Source: an uncultured Roseburia sp. (GTDB taxonomy: Bacteria > Bacillota > Clostridia > Lachnospirales > Lachnospiraceae). From it: a stretch of DNA of 49,150 nucleotides. Numbering within the stretch: the stretch's first letter is position 1; the number at the start of each line of letters is the position of its first letter. Below, in pieces: positions 17,984 to 26,500 of the stretch. The notes below the pieces were generated by a model, which was given only the letters and a program-made list of their open reading frames with translations, had not been told where the DNA came from and did not search any database. A program made the translations under genes and the position numbers. The DNA lies in contig CAJTYI010000010.1 of NCBI GenBank assembly GCA_910584215.1, positions 1 through 49,150 of the forward strand, read 5' to 3'.

Positions 17984-18286
17984 GTGACGATTACAAAAAC
18001 AGTGGAATATAACAAAGCCATTCTCTCGGTCGAGGGATGGCTGGACACAAATTCAGCGCCAGAGCTGGGCAGGGAAATTGAGGCGCTTTCTGATATCGAG
18101 AGCCTGATACTTGATTTTGATAAACTCGAATATATTGCATCGGCTGGGCTTCGTATAGTTGTGTTAGCATATAAGCAGCTGAAAAGTACGAACGGAGAGT
18201 TTTCCATAATCCATGTGAACAGCGAAGTGATGGAGGTATTTAAGCTTACTGGATTTGACCAGACTTTTGATATACAGGCAAAATAA
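17984..18286 (+). CDS. STAS-domain protein 1 (anti-sigma antagonist-like)
   Basis: ~100 residues, one STAS domain of the SpoIIAA/RsbV type. Seen: VTITKT start strand, EGWLDTNSAPEL, and YIASAGLR, with the Ser that kinases of this system phosphorylate. The start is set at GTG 17984 because GGAGGAGG lies 5-13 bases upstream and the protein then aligns end to end with its neighbour at 18348. Upstream ATGs (17957, 17969) lack a site. It follows the NRPS by 42 bp. Expected partner: the HATPase domain fused to the MATE exporter, the only such domain in the operon. Confidence 0.88.
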   Translation: MTITKTVEYNKAILSVEGWLDTNSAPELGREIEALSDIESLILDFDKLEYIASAGLRIVVLAYKQLKSTNGEFSIIHVNSEVMEVFKLTGFDQTFDIQAK

Positions 18287-18347
18287 TTTCATATCAAAAC
18301 TGTGGGAACGTATGAGATACCATTTTTTAAGATAGGAGGAAAACATT

Positions 18348-18644
18348 ATGGTTATCACTAAGACAACGGACGGGACAGCATTGACGCTTGCGCTGGAGGG
18401 AAGGCTTGATACGATGACGGCACCTCAGCTGGAGTCGGAGCTGAAAAGTAGTATTGACGGCGTAGATAAGCTGTTTTTAGACTTTACATCATTGGAATAT
18501 ATATCATCGGCGGGATTAAGGGTACTGCTTTCTGCGCAGAAAATAATGAATAAGCAGGGCAGCATGGTAATAAGAAACGTAAATGAAGATGTGATGGATA
18601 TATTTGACATTACGGGATTTGTCGATATTTTGACAATCGAGTGA
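18348..18644 (+). CDS. STAS-domain protein 2 (anti-sigma antagonist-like)
   Basis: 98 residues, a paralogue of the preceding STAS protein (VITKT, EGRLDTMTAPQL, YISSAGLRVLL, ITGF). The candidate phospho-Ser before AGLR is kept. AGGAGG at 18334-18339 gives a strong start at ATG 18348. Two tandem STAS genes next to one kinase-like domain suggest two-step or two-partner switching, or simple duplication. Directly after its stop lie the last codons of a phosphatase gene (18699-18731), the enzyme class that normally dephosphorylates such proteins. Confidence 0.9.
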   Translation: MVITKTTDGTALTLALEGRLDTMTAPQLESELKSSIDGVDKLFLDFTSLEYISSAGLRVLLSAQKIMNKQGSMVIRNVNEDVMDIFDITGFVDILTIE

Positions 18645-18782
18645 TGGTTTTTGCGGAAGCAGATTTTATTAAAACCGATTGCCATGATCTGGCGGCCACG
18701 GTTTGACGATGTCACAATGCTTTGTCTTGCAGGTATTCCATTTGACCCGCTTGCAAAAGCTGCTCCCGACCTCATAGGATAA
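18645..18782 (+). pseudogene. Remnant of SpoIIE/PP2C-type phosphatase C-terminus
   Basis: In the frame that follows the STAS2 stop, 18699-18731 reads RFDDVTMLCLA, which matches the near-invariant C-terminal strand FDD(I/V)TMLCL of clostridial SpoIIE/RsbU-type Ser/Thr phosphatases. No start or catalytic part precedes it; only ~18 unrelated codons separate it from STAS2. I infer that a phosphatase gene once completed the operon and was deleted down to its tail. The short length makes chance possible but the motif is specific and the context is exactly right. Confidence 0.5.
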
Positions 18783-18790
18783 AAAAGAAG

Positions 18791-18834
18791 TTTTAGGAAT
18801 TACCAGTAAATGGTTTTATGATACGTTCCTAAAA
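18791..18834 (+). repeat. Inverted repeat upstream of operon terminator
   Basis: TTTTAGGAA (18791-18799) and TTCCTAAAA (18826-18834) are perfect complements around a 26-base loop. It has no T run. It directly abuts the next terminator and may be an additional 3' end or a processing site. Confidence 0.5.
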
Positions 18835-18836
18835 TT

Positions 18837-18873
18837 AAAGCCGGGCGGTTGATTCAGAAAACTTCCCGGCTTT
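18837..18873 (+). terminator. Terminator of the NRPS operon
   Basis: AAAGCCGGG (18837-18845) pairs perfectly with CCCGGCTTT (18865-18873). The remaining bases to the right junction (18874-19005) hold no gene that I can see. Confidence 0.75.
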
Positions 18874-18985
18874 ATCTGTGTGTTTCATCGCTTTGAACGG
18901 CAACTTTGAATCGATGACAGCGGATTTTAATACAAAACGCTGGTGCTGTCGAGAGGTATATTGATAGAAGGTAAAAAACTTTTCT

Positions 18986-19020
18986 GCAATTGTTTGACAT
19001 AAGAGGGGATAGACTATACC
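18986..19020 (+). other. Right junction of island (attR-like)
   Basis: Island arm GCAATTGTTTGACATAAGA meets GGGG and then the host codons ATAGACTATACC of the S8 gene. The island frame has a TAA at 19000-19002. The arm mirrors the left island arm (TTATAATATTGC) imperfectly. Confidence 0.6.
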
Positions 19021-20379
19021 AACCCGCTGTTTCGCTATGCCGATGGAACGTCGCGCATCGCCTGTATCTGGGATCAGACGATACGGGACGGGACGCCGCC
19101 TACGGGTATCCTCTATGGCGCAGAGTATACGAAGATGGATATTGACCGGGCGCTGGCGAGCGACAATCCCTATGAGATTGTGCCGCAGAGGGATGAAAAC
19201 GGACACGGTACTTTTTTGGCGGGCGTTGCCTGCGGCGGTGAGGATGTGGAAAACGGATTTATCGGTGCGGTGCCGGAGGCGTATATTGGTGTCGTCAAGC
19301 TAAAGGGAGCAAAGCAGCATCTGCGCGATTTTTTCTTTATCCCTGAAGGTGTTGAGGCTTTTCAGGAAAACGATATCATGATGGGCGTGACCTATCTGAA
19401 CAATCTGGCAAACTATATGAATGTCCCCTTGGTAATCTGCCTTGCGCTGGGCAGCAGTTCCGGGAGCCACGGGAAAGACGGTCCGCTCTCTTCCTACCTC
19501 AATTTTATTTGCAGCAGAAGGAAGAAATCGGTCGTGACAGCCACCGGCAATGAGGCCAATACCAGGCATCATTTTCAGGGGCGGATTACGGGCGAGATGG
19601 AATATGAGGATGTGGAAGTCACCGTTGAGGAGGACATGGACGGTTTCTATATCGAAATGTGGGCGGACCAGCCGGAGCTTTATGCCGTGTCAATCATCTC
19701 TCCTACGGGGGAGCAGGTGCCCAAGATACCAGTGCGCACAGGCTCGGAAATATTTGAATTTATCTTCGAGGGGACGACGGTATCGGTCGATTACCGGATT
19801 GAGGCGCAGTCATTGGCAAGCCAGCTGATTTATATTCGCTTTGTCAAGCCCAAGAAAGGTCTTTGGATTATACGGGTATATCCTGAAAGTATCGTGACCG
19901 GGCTTTATAATATGTGGCTGCCCATGCAGCAGATGACGGGGGGCAATGTCTTTTTCCTGCGCTCGAACCCGGATATGACGATCACGACACCGGGGACGGC
20001 GCGTCAGGTGATTACGGCGGGCGGATATCGCGTGGCCAACCGCAGTATTTTTGCGGACTCCGGGAGAGGCTACACGACGGCTGGGGAGATTAAACCTGAT
20101 TTTGTCGCTCCTGCCGTCGACATATATGGTCCTGGTCTGCGCGGGAATTATCTTACCTTCACGGGCACCAGCGCCGCGGCGGCTATCACCGCCGGCGCGG
20201 TGGCGCAGGTGATGCAGTGGGCGATTGTAGAACAGAAACAGCCGACGATGTCAAACGCCGGTATTAAGAATATGCTGATTCGGGGAGCGCAAAAATCGGT
20301 CGACCGCAGCTATCCAAACCGCGAGTGGGGTTATGGAATTTTGGATGTCTACCAGTCATTTGAGAAGCTGCGGCAATAA
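19006..20379 (+). pseudogene. S8 (Csp-like subtilisin) peptidase, C-terminal half
   Basis: 457 codons that begin exactly where the left half (786-1097) stops: G-IDYTNPLFRYADG. Seen: DENGHGTFLAG (catalytic His), ATGNEANTRHH (oxyanion Asn), the large inserted beta domain typical of Csp-like S8 proteins, and GTSAAAAITAGAVAQ (catalytic Ser). The first in-frame ATG is 19135, inside the mature enzyme, and has no ribosome site. The catalytic Asp is missing, so as it stands this cannot be an active protease. Together with the left half the length (~560 residues) is normal for the family. The sequence is otherwise undamaged, which suggests a recent or reversible interruption. Confidence 0.88.
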
Positions 20380-20406
20380 ATCTTAAGAAGTTTGAGGAGA
20401 CAGAGG

Positions 20407-21333
20407 ATGCGATTAAACAAATGCAAAGGTATTATTTTCGGCTTATGTCTGTGTGTGTCCGTATTTGGTGCGTCCTGCGGGAATCAACCGGCGGTAGAGC
20501 CGGACGACAGGGAGGGAAGCCAAACGCAAGAGCCGGCCATAGAGCCGGAAGATACGGCAGGAACCCCGGCGGCGGAGCCAGTTATAAAGCCGGCGGGTAT
20601 GGAAAATAACCCAGTGGCGGAGCCAGTTATAAAGCCGGAAGGTATGGAAAAAAACCAGGCGGGAGCTTCTTTAAAGATCACAGAGATCATGGCGCTGCCG
20701 TCTTACAGCATTGTCGATGTGGCGGGATTTGAGCAGGCGTCGATTCATGCATTGTTTTATGCGCAGGAAATTACGGATGACATTTATGCCAGGATTGACG
20801 GCTGTTCTTACCAGGAAAATGAAGAGATAGGTTTGGAAGAGCTGCGCTATTTGAGAGTCCTTCACATGGGGATTGACGGAAAGACCCATGTGGGGGAACT
20901 TATCGTCCATGAGGAGATCAGTCAGGATATACTGGAGATTTTGGAGGCGCTCTATGAGGCCGGATATCCGATCGAGAAGATGATGCTGGTTGACCACTAT
21001 GATGGGGATGACGTGAAATCTATGGAGGACAATAACACATCGGCGTTCAATTACCGCACGATCGCGGGAACAGACAAACGTTCCAATCACAGTTACGGGA
21101 TGGCGATTGACATAAATCCCCGCTATAATCCCTATGTGAAAGTAAAATCTGACGGGAGCGTCCTGGTAAGCCCGGATGGCGGAAAGCAGTATGCGGACCG
21201 GGCGGCGGATTTTCCGTATAAGATTGAGCGCGGCGGGTTTTGCTACAATTTGTTTGTGGAACATGGTTTTGAGTGGGGCGGGGATTGGACCAGCGTGAAA
21301 GATTACCAGCATTTTGAAAAGAGCCGCAGTTGA
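20407..21333 (+). CDS. Lipoprotein M15-family D-Ala-D-Ala carboxypeptidase-like
   Basis: 308 residues. A signal peptide ends in a lipobox (VFGASC, Cys near residue 24), so it is anchored to the outer face of the membrane. A disordered Pro/Glu-rich spacer follows with two copies of AEPVIKPxGMExN. The catalytic part carries the M15 zinc ligands SNHSYGMAIDINP (His, Asp) and DYQHFE (His). Such enzymes trim peptidoglycan peptides. The start is ATG 20407, with GAGGAGA at 20393-20399. It starts 27 bp after the S8 peptidase stop, so transcription from the broken S8 gene would normally continue into it; the island may have separated it from its promoter. Confidence 0.85.
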   Translation: MRLNKCKGIIFGLCLCVSVFGASCGNQPAVEPDDREGSQTQEPAIEPEDTAGTPAAEPVIKPAGMENNPVAEPVIKPEGMEKNQAGASLKITEIMALPSYSIVDVAGFEQASIHALFYAQEITDDIYARIDGCSYQENEEIGLEELRYLRVLHMGIDGKTHVGELIVHEEISQDILEILEALYEAGYPIEKMMLVDHYDGDDVKSMEDNNTSAFNYRTIAGTDKRSNHSYGMAIDINPRYNPYVKVKSDGSVLVSPDGGKQYADRAADFPYKIERGGFCYNLFVEHGFEWGGDWTSVKDYQHFEKSRS

Positions 21334-21492
21334 CAGAACATCCTCAAATAACGTCATGCATGGCAGCGTCATACATGATGACAGATGCTGTGCGCAAAAT
21401 GGAAACGCAGCGAAGCCGCGCCTTGGGGGCTGTGAGGCAGGGGACATTTATAAAGGCGGCGCCGCCGGCAGATGGTTGTCCAAAAAAATAGA

Positions 21493-21522
21493 TTGAGATT
21501 CAGCCGGCAGGTGTGTTATAAT
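21493..21522 (+). promoter_or_regulatory. Putative promoter of the Na/Pi cotransporter gene
   Basis: TTGAGA (21493-21498), 18-bp spacer, TATAAT (21517-21522). Confidence 0.55.
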
Positions 21523-21585
21523 ATGCACATTGCGTCTGGTATATTTTTACAGAGATTTTTGGACCGTACATACAGGAGAAATCAT

Positions 21586-23223
21586 ATGGGTACAATCGTG
21601 ATACAACTGCTCGGCGGACTGGGGCTTTTCGTTTTTGGTATGAACCTGATGAGCCGCGGGATTGAGAAAGTAGCGGGAAATAAACTGCGCGGTATTTTGG
21701 AAGCATTTACAAAGAACAAATTTTTGGGACTGATCGTCGGTCTGTTTTTTACTGCGGTGATACAGTCCTCCTCCGCCGCCACGGTGATGGTGGTGGGGTT
21801 TGTCAATTCCGGCCTTATGACGCTCGGTGAGGCATGCGGCGTGATTTTGGGAGCCAATATCGGTACGACCGTCACGGCCATGCTGGTGGCGTTCCGCCTT
21901 AGTACGGTCGCGCCGCTCTTTGTGTTTGCCGGCATGTTCATGCTCAACTTTATCAGGAAGCCCACGATCAAGAAATCCGGTGAGATTGTGCTTGGGTTTG
22001 GACTGCTTTTCATGGGCATCAGTACCATGTCGGCCGCTATGGGAGCGCTAAAAGAGATTCCCGCCGTGATCGACCTGCTGGGGCATTTTACAAATCCGCT
22101 GCTCGGCGTACTGCTCGGACTTTTGCTGACGTCGTTTGTGCAGAGCTCTTCCGTCACGGTCAGTATTCTCGTCGTGATGGCGTCGCAGGGGCTGGTTGAC
22201 TTACATATCTGTATGTTTGTGATTTTGGGCTGCAATATCGGAGCCTGTACGTCGGCCATGCTCGCCTCTTTGGGAGGCACAAAGAACGCGAAGCGCGCGG
22301 CGCTCATACACCTTTTGTTTAACATATACGGAACCGTCCTCATGTTCGTTTTATTGCTGTTGTTCGGGCGGCAGATCGAGCAGATCATCTATTTTTTCAG
22401 CGGACACGGAACGGACGCCGGCAGCCTGGGAAGAAATATTGCCATGGCACATTTTCTGTTTAAGGTGTTCCAGGTGATCGTTTTTTATCCGTTTATGAAT
22501 CTGATCGTGCGCTGTACCTACAAGCTGGTGCCCGGGGAGGATGCGGCAGAGACCGGGGGCAATTTCAAAGTGCAGTTTATCAGCGGCAAACTGCCCAATC
22601 CGGCCGTCGCCATACTCATGGCGGTGCAGGAGATGGAGCGCATGGCAAATATGGCGATCGACAACTTAAATCTGGCAGTAAACTGCCTGATTGATCATGA
22701 TGTGGAAAAGAGCAAACAGGTGCTGGAGACGGAGCGCTATATCGACTATCTGGATGAGCAGGTCAGCAACTATCTGGTCAAAATCAATCAAAATACGCTG
22801 CCGATTGCAGATGCCAATATGATTGCCGCCTACTTTCATGTAGTCAGCGATATCGAGCGCATCGGCGACCATGCGGAGAGCATTGTAGAAATCATTCCCC
22901 AGCTCTATGAGAATGGCCTGACGTTAAGCGAGGACAGTGCAAGAGAGCTGGAGGAGATGATGAAGCTCATCAACAAGATACTGCGCGAGTCCGTGGAGAT
23001 GTTTGTGACGGGCGAGACTGTGCATATGCAGGAAATTTCAGATATCGAAAATACCATAGACCAGATGGAGCGCAGCCTGCAAAGGACCCACATCCTCCGT
23101 TTGAATGAAGGAAAGTGCAGCGCCCAGGCGGGTATTTATTTTTCCGATGTGGTGTCAGGTCTTGAGCGCGTGGCGGACCATGCGATTAACATAGCGTTCT
23201 CATTGATTGAGGCGAGGAGCTAA
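21586..23223 (+). CDS. Na+/phosphate cotransporter (PNaS/NptA family) with C-terminal PhoU-like domain
   Basis: 545 residues from ATG 21586 (AGGAGAAATCAT before it). The N-terminal ~340 residues are membrane-embedded with the family's two inverted QSSS motifs (AVIQSSSAATVMVVG, SFVQSSSVTVSILVV) and GANIGTT / GCNIGAC repeats. Residues ~360-545 form a helical PhoU-like domain (EMERMANMAIDNL, DIERIGDHAESIVE, LERVADHAINIAFSL). Known: sodium-driven phosphate uptake, with PhoU-like domains tuning activity. It has its own promoter at 21493 and a strong terminator at 23253, so it is probably monocistronic. Confidence 0.92.
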   Translation: MGTIVIQLLGGLGLFVFGMNLMSRGIEKVAGNKLRGILEAFTKNKFLGLIVGLFFTAVIQSSSAATVMVVGFVNSGLMTLGEACGVILGANIGTTVTAMLVAFRLSTVAPLFVFAGMFMLNFIRKPTIKKSGEIVLGFGLLFMGISTMSAAMGALKEIPAVIDLLGHFTNPLLGVLLGLLLTSFVQSSSVTVSILVVMASQGLVDLHICMFVILGCNIGACTSAMLASLGGTKNAKRAALIHLLFNIYGTVLMFVLLLLFGRQIEQIIYFFSGHGTDAGSLGRNIAMAHFLFKVFQVIVFYPFMNLIVRCTYKLVPGEDAAETGGNFKVQFISGKLPNPAVAILMAVQEMERMANMAIDNLNLAVNCLIDHDVEKSKQVLETERYIDYLDEQVSNYLVKINQNTLPIADANMIAAYFHVVSDIERIGDHAESIVEIIPQLYENGLTLSEDSARELEEMMKLINKILRESVEMFVTGETVHMQEISDIENTIDQMERSLQRTHILRLNEGKCSAQAGIYFSDVVSGLERVADHAINIAFSLIEARS

Positions 23224-23252
23224 TGTGAGATACCGCAGAGCATGAGCGGGTT

Positions 23253-23287
23253 CCCGGATGATAGTGACCGATCATCCGGGATTTTTT
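23253..23287 (+). terminator. Terminator of the Na/Pi cotransporter gene
   Basis: CCCGGATGAT (23253-23262) and ATCATCCGGG (23271-23280) are perfect complements, followed by ATTTTTT. Confidence 0.85.
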
Positions 23288-23462
23288 CATGAGTTTTTCA
23301 TTTGCGCCCTGTATTGTATGTATAGGGCAGAGTACACATATGAAATTTGGCACGACTGAAAGTTTTTGGCAGACTGAAGAAAAAAAACGGTCTGTGTGCG
23401 GGCTTTTTTGGTAAAACATACAATGGCACAGGCAATATGTTGAGATTTTTCGTCAATTTATG

Positions 23463-23491
23463 TTGGCAAAGCTCTGATGAAGTGATATACT
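23463..23491 (+). promoter_or_regulatory. Putative promoter of the rhamnogalacturonan lyase gene
   Basis: TTGGCA (23463-23468), 17-bp spacer, TATACT (23486-23491). The stretch 23288-23462 before it shows no gene. Confidence 0.6.
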
Positions 23492-23506
23492 ATATTTAAC
23501 AATGTG

Positions 23507-23528
23507 CTTTTGACTAGTAGGTCAAAAG
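23507..23528 (+). promoter_or_regulatory. Inverted repeat just downstream of the lyase promoter (operator or leader hairpin)
   Basis: CTTTTGAC (23507-23514) and GTCAAAAG (23521-23528), 6-bp centre. It begins about 9-16 bp downstream of the expected transcription start, a position where a repressor would block elongation. Alternatively it could be a 5' stabilising hairpin. Confidence 0.5.
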
Positions 23529-23561
23529 TACTGTCAAGAAGAATGAAAAGGAGGAAGAAGA

Positions 23562-26500
23562 ATGAAAAGACGGGTATTAGCGTACTTGATGGCGGCTGCT
23601 ATGGTGTGTACCAGTCTCGGCCAGACCAACGCAGTCGTCGGTGCGGCGCAGGCTGCTGATGACGGAGCGCGCGTTGTGGCCGAGGACGCAGGGAAAACAG
23701 AAGAACCGACTGCGCCTTTCGATACTGCGATGGAGGGGATGGAAACGTACACCGACAGGGCGTTGATTGGGGTCGATCTTGCCGGAGATGACGGAGCTGA
23801 GACACTTGTCACGGCGACGGATGAGAACGGCAACGAATACACCAGCGGTGTTTATCTGAGCTGGCGAAGTTATGATGCTGATTTTGACGCCAATCACAAA
23901 CTGACCACAAAGTTTACCGTTTATAAGAACGGGCAGATTTTGCAGTCAGATCTGGCAGTGACGAACCTGATTGACCCGGCGGGCAGCAAGAACGACAAAT
24001 ACAAAGTTGTCGGAAGCAATGACGCCGCAATCGGTGTGACAAAACAGCCGGAAATTAATCCGTGGGGCGATAAGTATCTGGAGCTCTCCTTGTATGCGCC
24101 TGCAGGTCAGACGATGCCGGCAGATGCGGACGGCTATCAGGCGACATGTACATACAGTGCAAATGATATGTCAGTCGGAGACGTAGACGGCGACGGTCAG
24201 TTAGAGCTGATCGTAAAATGGTATCCGTCCAATGCGCAGGACAATTCCAGCGGTGGTTACACCGGCGAGACATTTTTGGATACCTATGATGTCGATTACA
24301 ATACGGGTGCAGTCCGCCTGTTGAGCCGCATTAATATGGGAATCAATATTCGCTCCGGCGCGCACTATACACAGTTTCAGGTGTGGGATTTTGACAATGA
24401 CGGCAAGGCGGAAGTCGCAGTGAAGACGTCTGACGGCACGACCTCTTATAAAAGTGAGGACGGCACCGACCAGACGCTGACCAAGGTAGATCATGTGGGC
24501 GCTGTGGATAATACACAGCTGCCGCCGGATATCAAAAAGACGGAGGCAGAGTATGACTATCGCAATACCGCTGGCCATGTCATTGTCGGGAAAGAGTATT
24601 TTTCTGTTTTCAATCTCGACGATGGCACAAAAGCAGCGCCTGATGTCAACTATGAGCCGGAACGCGGCGGCACAGGCCAGGATATGGTAAACAACTGGGG
24701 AGATGGAAAAACCAGTGATTCCTATGGAAACCGTTCAGAGCGTTATCTGTCGGCCACCGCGTATTTGGACGGACAGAATCCCTACGCAGTATTCTGCCGC
24801 GGGTATTATGAGAGAATGACGCTGACGGCATACTATCTCAAAGATACCAACGATGACGGCGTCGGTGATACGATCGATATTTTCTGGAAGTTTGATACCG
24901 ATAATATCGAAGATCCGACGGAAGAGAAAAACTATCGTTCTCAGGGAAATCACGGCCTGTCGGTCAACGATGTGGACGGCGACGGCAAGGATGAGATCAT
25001 TTATGGAGCTGTTGTCGTAGACGATAATGGTACTGGATTGTACAGTACCACTCTAGGACACGGCGATGCCATGCATGTATCCGACTGGGTTTCCTGGAAC
25101 GACGGCCTGGAGATCATGTGCGTGCACGAGCACGACAATGTGCCTTATCATGTGGAAATCCATGACGCTGCGACTGGTGAGATGCTGATGGGCTACTATA
25201 CCGGCAAGGATACTGGCCGCGGCGTTGCGGCAGATATCGACCCGACGGCGGAGGGCGGCGAATGGTGGTCCATTGCCAGCCCGACTTACGAGGCGAACGA
25301 TGAGCCTGAGTGGGATTCTACAGGCGGCGAGGTGTATTCTTCCCACTCGACGATGGATAAGTTGATTAAACTTGCAGATCATAATCCTCCAGCGAACTTT
25401 ACATTATTCTGGGACGGCGATCTGCTCAGTGAGCTTCAGGACCATAACTTTAATAAAAAAGATTATGTGCCGAGAAGTCTGACGGTCTTAAAATGGGATT
25501 ACGAGAAAGAAAAGACAGTACCGCTTCTGGATTCTTCGGAGATCTGGACAAACAATGGAACAAAGGGTAACGCGGGGCTGGTAGCTGATATTCTCGGTGA
25601 CTGGCGTGAAGAGATCATCGCGCGCACATCGGACGCGGCCGGAAAGCCCAATAATACCGTCCGCATCTATATGTCGACGATTCAGACGGATTATGTAGTT
25701 CCTTGCCTGCTGCAGAACCTGGCATACAGGGAGGGTGTCGCATGGCAGAATGTCGGTTATAACCAGCCGGCAAACCTCGATTATCTTTTGTCCGAGGGCG
25801 TTGTGACCTCACAGCTTTTAGGCGGTGATGTGACGGACAATACGGCGGATGTGCTCTATACGGCGGCAAGCGACGGCACATACGGTCATGAGATCACAGG
25901 TTATAAAGTGCTGCGCGCGGAGGACAAAGGCGATTATAAAGAGATTGCCACCATTCCGGTAGAGCAGATGGAAGCATTCACCGGGACGCTGCCGACGGAG
26001 ACGCCGGAAGAACAGGGAGACGTCGTGATCGGTTATGAGGACGGAGAGATCGTCGGCAGGTATGATTTTGGCAGTAAGTCGGGAACTGGATTCGGGTTTG
26101 TGGAAGTCAAACCGGATACCCTTTATAACATATCGACCGGATATGGTTTTATGACGGCAGTGACACCAGATCCGAGCGATGGATGGAGCAGGATTAGTTG
26201 TGCCGCAGTCGGAGCGGCGGGCGATGCCGCCGGACTGATCTCGGCTTGTTCAGATACGGCGCTCGGAAAAGGGGAGATACCGTTTAAGGTAGACCTCGAT
26301 GCCGGAGCATACAGAGTGGAAGTTTATGCGGGCGGACCGGAAAATAACGGCACTTATCGTACCAATCGGATTATTGTAGACGGAAAAGATCTGGGTACTA
26401 CATGCTGCGGCGCCGACTATAATATCAGTTCCTTTAAGAAAGAGACTGTCGTTACACTGGAGAACAGAGGTCAGGTATCGATCACGGCCAGCAATCCAAA

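Larger units (their letters stand above)
1098..19005. mobile_element. 17.9-kb genomic island inserted in S8 peptidase gene
   Basis: Defined by the exact interruption of the S8 gene. The only sequence shared by the two ends is GGGGA. The island contains fapA-like, HD-GYP, PPTase, DUF6870, acyltransferase, MATE-ATPase, NRPS, STAS-STAS and a phosphatase remnant. Removing it would restore a continuous DTGIDYTNP reading frame. No integrase, transposase or conjugation gene was found inside, so if it moved by site-specific recombination the enzyme has been lost or acts in trans. The NRPS operon is visibly richer in A/T-ending codons than the flanks, while the first two genes are closer to the backbone, so the island may be composite. 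Confidence 0.75.

Noticed and set aside
786..20379. Two separate tandem S8 peptidase genes, each truncated
   Set aside because: The halves are exactly complementary at one codon with no overlap, which independent truncation would not produce.
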